A program made the translations under genes and the position numbers. DNA of 64,000 nt from NCBI GenBank assembly GCA_023935145.1, contig CM043698.1:80370001-80434000 (forward strand). The letters run 5' to 3'. The notes beneath the pieces were generated by a model. That model saw nothing but the letters and a program-made list of their open reading frames with translations. It searched no databases and was not told the DNA's origin. This document shows, piece by piece, positions 58,142 to 64,000 of this stretch (position 1 is its first letter; each line of letters opens with the position of its first letter). The stretch comes from Bretschneidera sinensis (lineage: Eukaryota; Streptophyta; Magnoliopsida; Brassicales; Akaniaceae).

Positions 58142-58390
58142 CATTACAAGATAATTGATATTTGCCGGAGCTTTATTTCTGGCGCTTGACAAAAGCACCG
58201 CAATATATTACCCGCCGGTGCTTTATTGGTGGCGCTTCCTTGAAGCGCCGCAATATTCAAAGAACATATAACGGCGCTTCAAAGCGCCATTATATGCGAA
58301 TCTGATTACATATTCCTGCACTTTGAAGCGTCGGTATATGCTCATTTCATATTTCGGCGATTTAAAGCGTCGGAATATGATAAAAAATTT
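58142..58390 (+). repeat. CACTA subterminal palindromic repeats
   Basis: Copies in both orientations of gcgcttYRaagcgcc: ggcgcttccttgaagcgccg (58222), cggcgcttcaaagcgccat (58273), ctttgaagcgtcggtatatg (58321) and gatttaaagcgtcggaatatg (58359). Such repeats are transposase-binding sites in CACTA elements. Confidence 0.75.
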
Positions 58391-58429
58391 CACTTATTCA
58401 TCCCGTTCCTTGCCGCGTAGTACGATATC

Positions 58430-58600
58430 TCTGAAACTTTCACTCTCTCTTTCTGTCTGGTTGCTTTTCCCTGAAATTATCACGCTCTCTCTCTGGTTTC
58501 TTCCATTGACCAGCAAGCTTCATTTCAACCTTTCCTGGTTGTGAGCTTCTCTCTGAAATTTTCACTCTCTCTCTTTACTGGTTTGGTTTTATTATTTACT
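58430..58600 (+). promoter_or_regulatory. Probable leader region of the CACTA transposase transcript
   Basis: CT-rich ctttcactctctctttctgt and ctctctctctggtttc resemble a plant 5' leader. The acceptor ttgttttag before 62328 suggests a long leader intron from about here. The donor was not fixed, and no start codon in between leads to a recognisable protein. Confidence 0.35.
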
Positions 58601-61160
58601 TCGTTTGTTTTTTTGCTTATTATTCTTAAATCAAAGATTTGTTGGAGTTTTAAGCTTTGCATAAACCAACCCTCTCTATCTGTTCTCGCGTATTCTTGTA
58701 TAAATTCACTTCAATTAGGTAGTTTGATTTCTTTTTTTATAGTGTTTTTTTCAATTTCTCTATTATTGTATGCTTAATGTGATCAACATATACATGCATA
58801 TTATCTTCGATGATTGGAACTTGCTTTCATTCTCTGTTGTTTAAGATAGATGTGGTCTAAATATGGGTTATCTTGATAATTTATTTGGGTATTTTTGTTT
58901 CTTTTACTGTTTACCGTTTGTGCTTGGGAATTATCGATGTGTTTGTTTGCTTGACATGTAACTTCTAAGGTAAAATTTGTATAGATTATTGCCCGTAAGA
59001 TTTTTGAAGGCTTTTTGTTAAGGGTGTAATAATGTTTGATTAGTTCTGGGTAATTTTCCTAGATTCCTGATCTGTTATTATATCTTTGCAGCCAGTTTTG
59101 GTGGTGAAAGAATAAATCTTGTTTGCTAATTTATCATTTTGTTGTGTTTTTCAGTTATTTCGGTCATGCAATTTAGTTATTTGTTCCTATGTAATCTTGA
59201 AACATAGAGTAAAGTTTTCAGTGATTGGTGTGCCTTGAGAAATTGCCCCAAATTGTCTGATTTTCTAACTTTGGATTGGGTATTTTTCGTCGAGAAATGA
59301 GGAGCATCTTGGCTGTAGAATCAAAGTGTGGTGAGTTGAGATGATTCCATGCTTTCGGGTTGTTCTGTGTCGAACAAGTACCTATAATTAAGTTAAATAG
59401 GAAAATTGGGGGTGGGGGTAGGGTTGGGAGGTTTGGTAAGCAAAATCTCTCCATTTTCATTTATATTCATCTAATTCCAAAATGGTCTCCCTCTCCCACT
59501 ACAGTCACTCACAAAGCAATTCACTTTCTTGCTCTTTTCTTTTCTTACTTTCAAAAAAGACAGCTCTCTTTTTCTTGATTCACTTTAAATCTATCTCAGC
59601 AACTTAAATTAGGGTCTCCTATGACTTGTCATTTCAGCTGTTCCTCTTCACTTTTTCTTCTTTCTCCCTTCTTTATTTCTTCTTTCTCTCATAGACCGAA
59701 AACTTGAATGAGGAATTATAAGCATATGAGATTAATCTATCAGAAGTTGCTAGAGAATGTGAAAAAAAAAACTTAAGCAAGAAGGTGAATAATCCAATCA
59801 ATGATTTGGGGCTGGTATGAGCTTCTTGTAGAACCTAAATTATTCCTCCTTGGGCAGAGACAACATCTAAACATGGCTGTTTTTTCAGCTTCTTTGCAGC
59901 ACCAACTAGTCAGCTTTCTTCTTATCTTTAATAAACAACCAATTCTTCGAGTCATGAAGGTTGCTTTAACTTGTAATAGTATGTGCATTACGTTTTAACT
60001 GGTATATTAAATTGGGATCTATTAGCCTCCACTATCATTTCTGCATACCTCAATTTCCCAAGTGTATGAGTCAATGACCATCCCCGGTAATTGATATCAC
60101 TTTGTGCTACAAAGTTACCGATTCCCTACTATTAACATGGTAAGGAATTATCTCCTCAGATGTACTTGGAGGTGGACCTGTATCATACCCAATGAATGAA
60201 GAGCCTAGATATTTATTTGTAAAATGATATCCTGGGGGAAAAAATGTCAAATCTTTGTATGCATTAAATTTAGACTGCAGTACTTAGCGTACTTTAAAGA
60301 AGGTTGGGCAAAGGAAAAAGTTTAAGGTTAGGCTATAAAGCTCAAAATAGACTGCGCTCTGATCTTTTGCAGGCAGATCATATAACAATTGCCTAAATCA
60401 GTCATAGCAAGATAAGCACAGTGAAATAGATAGTGAAGGCTACTGAAATTGACTACTACAGCAAAAATAAACTGTAATTGTTCTACATCATTTGATTTTT
60501 TTTTAAAACTAGAAAGGCATTCGTTTTTGAATAATTGAGCAGTATTGATTTTACGGGGGTCTCCTAGATAAGATCCATAGCTTCACTACAGCCCCATGCC
60601 TTGCAAATGTAGTCCTCTAGTGTTATTGAAGTAAGGATCTGGCAGGTGACATCTTAAAAATGCAAGTAAACCTCCGATTTTATTAGCCGAAATAAAAGTA
60701 CCTCACCAGAAGCATGCCCCAAGCTGCGTCATAGGAACAATACCTTGCAAAACTTGTGCTCATTGAAAATTTGAATTCTTTTAATTCGGTCATTGATAAC
60801 ATAGCGATGGGATCCACATCATACTATGTTCATTGATATACCTTTTTAGAGGTTCTTAAATTCAATGAATATATCACCTGAATGGTTTATATGATATTGC
60901 TTATTCCAATATTCCAAGTTTATGTTGATGTTGTTAGTTTGATGATTAAAGAATAAGAATTAGCAGTTAATGGTTGGGTTGTTGACTATGTAACATGGAC
61001 TCTTCGGTTTACCTTGCTGTACCTGTGTCCGACATGTATCCGAAAATATGGGTATGGCTTTCTGATCCTCCAAACTTAATGAAAAATATACAATAAAACT
61101 AAACGAGTACGATACTCAGGTGTAAAATATACAATAAAATTAATGGATTTGGGGGGTTTT
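58601..61160. other. CACTA interior without recognised coding sequence
   Basis: Probably intron or captured non-coding host DNA. Open frames at 59218-60000 show no known family. Text at 60990-61070 (tgtacctgtgtccgacatgtatccg) is an often-repeated plant intron phrase. Confidence 0.4.
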
Positions 61161-61168
61161 GATTTTAG

Positions 61169-61581
61169 CCAAGAACTCAAGTGTTTTCAAACAGTCACTT
61201 GTGCTCAGGTAAGTAACCATTTTGATATTATGCACTCCATATATATGCATTTATGTAGAAATCTTAGTTTTCTTGATTAGGTAATATTTAATTGAGATTT
61301 TTTTTCTTTTAAAACGTTCAAGTAGCTAGAATTGTTTATGTTTTGTTGTTTTATAGTACTAATACATTAAGCATTTAGACTGATTGGTTCTTTGACTTTT
61401 GTGATGCGATGTGACATGCAGTGGTGAATAACTTGGATGATGCACATGAACTTCTAGATACTGCCATTTCTACAGCTTTGAAGGAAAGCAAGCCGGTTTA
61501 TCTTAGCAGAAGCTATAATCTGCCTGGAATTCTTCATCCAACTTTCGCTAGAGATCCAATGCTATTCTTTCTTGCACCTAA
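61169..61581 (+). pseudogene. PDC: Captured pyruvate decarboxylase gene fragment (two exons and an intron)
   Basis: Exon 61170-61208 reads QELKCFQTVTCAQ after a TTTTAG acceptor and is followed by donor GTAAGT. Exon 61422-61581 reads VNNLDDAHELLDTAISTALK, then ESKPVYLSRSYNLPGILHPT and DPMLFFLAP. This is the region linking the N-terminal and middle domains of plant pyruvate decarboxylase, the thiamine-diphosphate enzyme of ethanolic fermentation. The plain GT-AG splice leaves the exons out of phase, and the second exon ends at GTAGGG, where an unspliced reading meets TAG. All other PDC exons are absent, so it makes no enzyme. The retained intron shows capture at the DNA level. Confidence 0.85.
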
Positions 61582-61585
61582 GTAG

Positions 61586-62326
61586 GGTTTCGATCTCATT
61601 ACTATATTAGTTTTTATTCCTGAAGTTATATGAATTTGATAAGTTCTCATGATTTGTGCTACAATTGGTTTAAAAATCAATGAAAATGGGGCTGCTGAAT
61701 TTTAGGCTTGACTTCAAATACTGGATACACCTTAGTATAATTCACAAGGATAACAATTAAGATTAAAAGGAAATGACTTAGTAAATCCTTAATAATGTGA
61801 ATAATGTTAGTCTTGGTTGAGTTGAAATTGTGCCTGTAAGAGCTGTGATGACTAGAAACATAAGAAAAAACTTGCATGGTAAAATGAATTGTTATGTATG
61901 CACATGAGACATATTGAAGCATAAAAATGCTGATATACGTGAAAAAAAATCATTTAATTATAAAAATAATAATAATTTTATTGTATATAATAATAATTAT
62001 TATGATAATTTAAATAATTTTATTAAAATGTTTATAATTTTTATAATAATACAATTATTATGAATATTAATATTAACATGTCTTATTATATCATAATAGT
62101 ATTATTATGATCATATATATTATAATGTTTATTTCTATTTATTATAATAGTTTTTAATTATTATTATAATTAATAAGATTTTTTGTTATAATATAATAAT
62201 TAATAATAATAATAAAAATTTTGTAATTACTTCATTTAGTAATATTATTTAGTATTATATAAGTTTGTGATTATGTCTGCTTTTGCCAAAAATATTTCAA
62301 TCCTGACTTTCTTAATATTGTTTTAG
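61586..62326. other. AT-rich stretch between captured exons and transposase
   Basis: Very A/T-rich (61940-62260 is almost only A and T). No coding sequence; ends with the acceptor ttgttttag at 62327. Confidence 0.5.
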
Positions 62327-62350
62327 GGAAGTCTATTGGTTCATCTAAAA

Positions 62351-64000
62351 ATGGATAAAAGTTGGATAGATAAACCGAGGTCGAGTAAAGCCTATATGGA
62401 TGGTGTTGCAAACTTCATTATATTTGGATGTCAGAAAGTTTGTGGTCGTGACAATATTATTTGTCCATGTAGGAGATGTGGTAATTGTTATTCATTCAAA
62501 CCAGAAATTGTTCATGAGCATCTATTGTACAATGGGTTTAGTCCAAGTTACACCGAGTGGGTTTTTCATGGGGAGAAAGTCTCTCGTATAGACCACACTC
62601 ACACTAGTTTACAACCCACTAGTGTTCCAGTTGGCTTCATGGGACGAGATGACATGTTTGGTTTGCTCCGAGGTGCCTTCGAGGTAACTTGTGAAAACCC
62701 AAACAATGAACCGTTAAGTTCAGGAATCGTAGTGGGATCTTTGAATGAGCACGTTGAAGAGCAACATGCTCATGGTGGGTTTGAGTTTAATAATTGTGGT
62801 GATCCTTCACACGTCGAACACCCAGTTCGTTCTGCAATTGATGAGACGACTCAGTATCGCAATTTGATGAAAGATTACGATATTGAACTTTATCCGGGTT
62901 GTCAGAATTTCACAAAGTTAAGTTTTATGTTATATCTACTACATCTCAAATGTTTGAATGGGTGGTCTGGTAAATCTCTTACTATGTTGCTTGAGTTTAT
63001 CAACATGACATTTCCGATGTGTGCTCCATTGCCATCAAATTATTATGAAGCCATGAAGATTATCAAAGGATTGGGTCTGGACTATGAGAAGATTCATGTT
63101 TGTCCTAATGACTACACACTGTATTGGGGCGAGCATGTGAATGATGAATTTTATCATGCGTGTGGTGTGTCACGGTGGGTTAAAAACAATGCTGATGATG
63201 AGGACTCGTTGAATGAGATGGATGGTCAATCTAAGAAGAAAAGCCAGCTAAAGTATTGCGTTATTTTTCGCTAATACCGAGATTGAAGAGGATATATATG
63301 TCATCTAAAATGGCTTCGTTAATGAGATGGCATGATAAAGATCGGACAAAGGATGGGATTTTAAGACACCTGGAGGATGGATTAGCCAGGAATGAATTTG
63401 ATACTTCGTATCCTGATTTTGAAGCTGATCCTCGGAGTGTTAGGCTTGGCCTAGCTAGTGACGGGTTCAATCCCTTTAAAACAATGAGTTCAACTTATAG
63501 CACATGACCCGTTCTTTTGGTCCCATACAACTTGCCACAGTGGCTTTGCATGAAGCAAACATCCTTCCTCTTTTCAATGGTTATTCCTGGTGAGAAAAGC
63601 CCTAGTAATGATATTAATATCTTTTTACAGCCTCTAATTGAAGAGTTGAAACAATTATGGGATGGTGTTGATGCGTTTGATGCGTCCACCAATCAAAGCT
63701 TTAAGCTGCACGCTTCTCTTCTTTGGACCATTAATGATTTTTCAGCCTATGCAAACTTATTTGGTTGGAGCACCAAGGGTCGGGTTGCTTGTCCATGTTG
63801 TGGGGAATCTACTCATTCTATATGGTTAAAGCACGGGGGTAAGTTTTGCTATATGGGTCATCATTGATGGTTAGCAGAAAACCATAAGTTTCATTTTCAA
63901 AAGGATCGGTTTGATGACACCATAGAGTTGGGACCTGCTCCTGTTCCACCGTCTGGGCACAATGTTTTAAGACAAATACAGGGTGGAAACTATAGCTATG
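62351..64000 (+). pseudogene. CACTA TNP2-type transposase, disrupted (continues past right edge)
   Basis: From ATG 62351 (MDKSWIDKPRSSKAYMDGVA) an N-terminal transposase-associated domain with a CPCRRCGN zinc-type motif runs to about residue 90. The TNP2 domain begins near 62890 (LYPGCQNFTKLSFMLYLLHL) and includes LGLDYEKIHVCPNDYTLYWG. A shift at about 63235-63260 moves reading to the frame of LKRIYMSSKMASLMRWHDKD. In that frame TGA stops stand at 63505 and 63865, both where tryptophan (TGG) would be expected. Between them lie MKQTSFLFSMVIPGEKSPSN and GWSTKGRVACPCCGESTHSI. The catalytic core continues beyond 64000. It would cut and move CACTA ends if intact. Confidence 0.9.

Larger units (their letters stand above)
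58142..64000 (+). mobile_element. CACTA (En/Spm) transposon, left part, carrying host gene exons
   Basis: The left end CATTACAAGATAATTGATAT resembles the CACTACAAGAAAA terminus of plant CACTA elements with two early changes. Subterminal repeats follow to 58390, then a CT-rich leader (58430-58580), non-coding DNA with two pyruvate decarboxylase exons (61169-61581), and a TNP2-type transposase from 62327 to the right edge. The right end lies outside the window, so element identity rests on the left end plus transposase. Confidence 0.78.

Overview
The window is nuclear DNA of a flowering plant, most likely a eudicot. It has GT-AG introns, AT-rich intergenic DNA, plant-type Copia, Gypsy, LINE, hAT and CACTA elements, and an endogenous plant pararetrovirus. 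The species cannot be fixed from the sequence. Only one host gene that looks intact is present; almost everything else is transposable-element sequence, often nested.

1-17,600 (minus strand): the 5' half of a Mei2-like RNA-binding protein gene. Five coding exons encode the first 310 residues: an acidic N-terminal region, RRM1 and the start of RRM2. The gene runs off the left edge. RRM1 is split by a 14,979-bp intron (526-15504). The intron holds a LINE remnant with a young Copia element inside it, an organelle-derived patch with a decayed trnD, a miniature LTR element (TRIM), and a second LINE inserted in one copy of a 489-bp tandem duplication.

17,600-32,100: upstream intergenic DNA, then one nearly full-length LINE (19430-32093). 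Its 5' part is inverted relative to its 3' part and the whole is bounded by an 11-bp target duplication, the signature of twin priming. Two LTR-type insertions interrupt it: a gag-bearing Athila-like Gypsy element with a tRNA-Asp primer site (20208-24953) and a 2.9-kb LTR-like insertion (27555-30436).

33,200-47,700: degraded endogenous caulimovirid (pararetrovirus) sequence on the minus strand in at least two head-to-tail partial copies. It is broken by a 6-kb 5'-truncated chromovirus-type Gypsy element, whose LTR carries seven 36-bp repeats, and by a 1,650-bp solo LTR.

47,700-58,100: gene-poor AT-rich DNA. It contains a non-autonomous hAT element carrying a fragment of a pentatricopeptide-repeat (PPR) gene, a hAT-type MITE, a 120-bp imperfect palindrome, a solo LTR related to the Copia family of region 1, and an LTR fragment.

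58,142-64,000 (plus strand): the left part of a CACTA (En/Spm) transposon with subterminal palindromic repeats, two captured exons of pyruvate decarboxylase, and a disrupted TNP2-type transposase gene that runs off the right edge.

The most informative points are the chimeric transposons carrying host gene fragments (PPR in hAT, PDC in CACTA), the inverted LINE whose history can be read from its duplications, and the transposon-inflated intron inside RRM1. No operon-like or wholly new enzyme system was seen. All coordinates and mismatch counts were read by eye.
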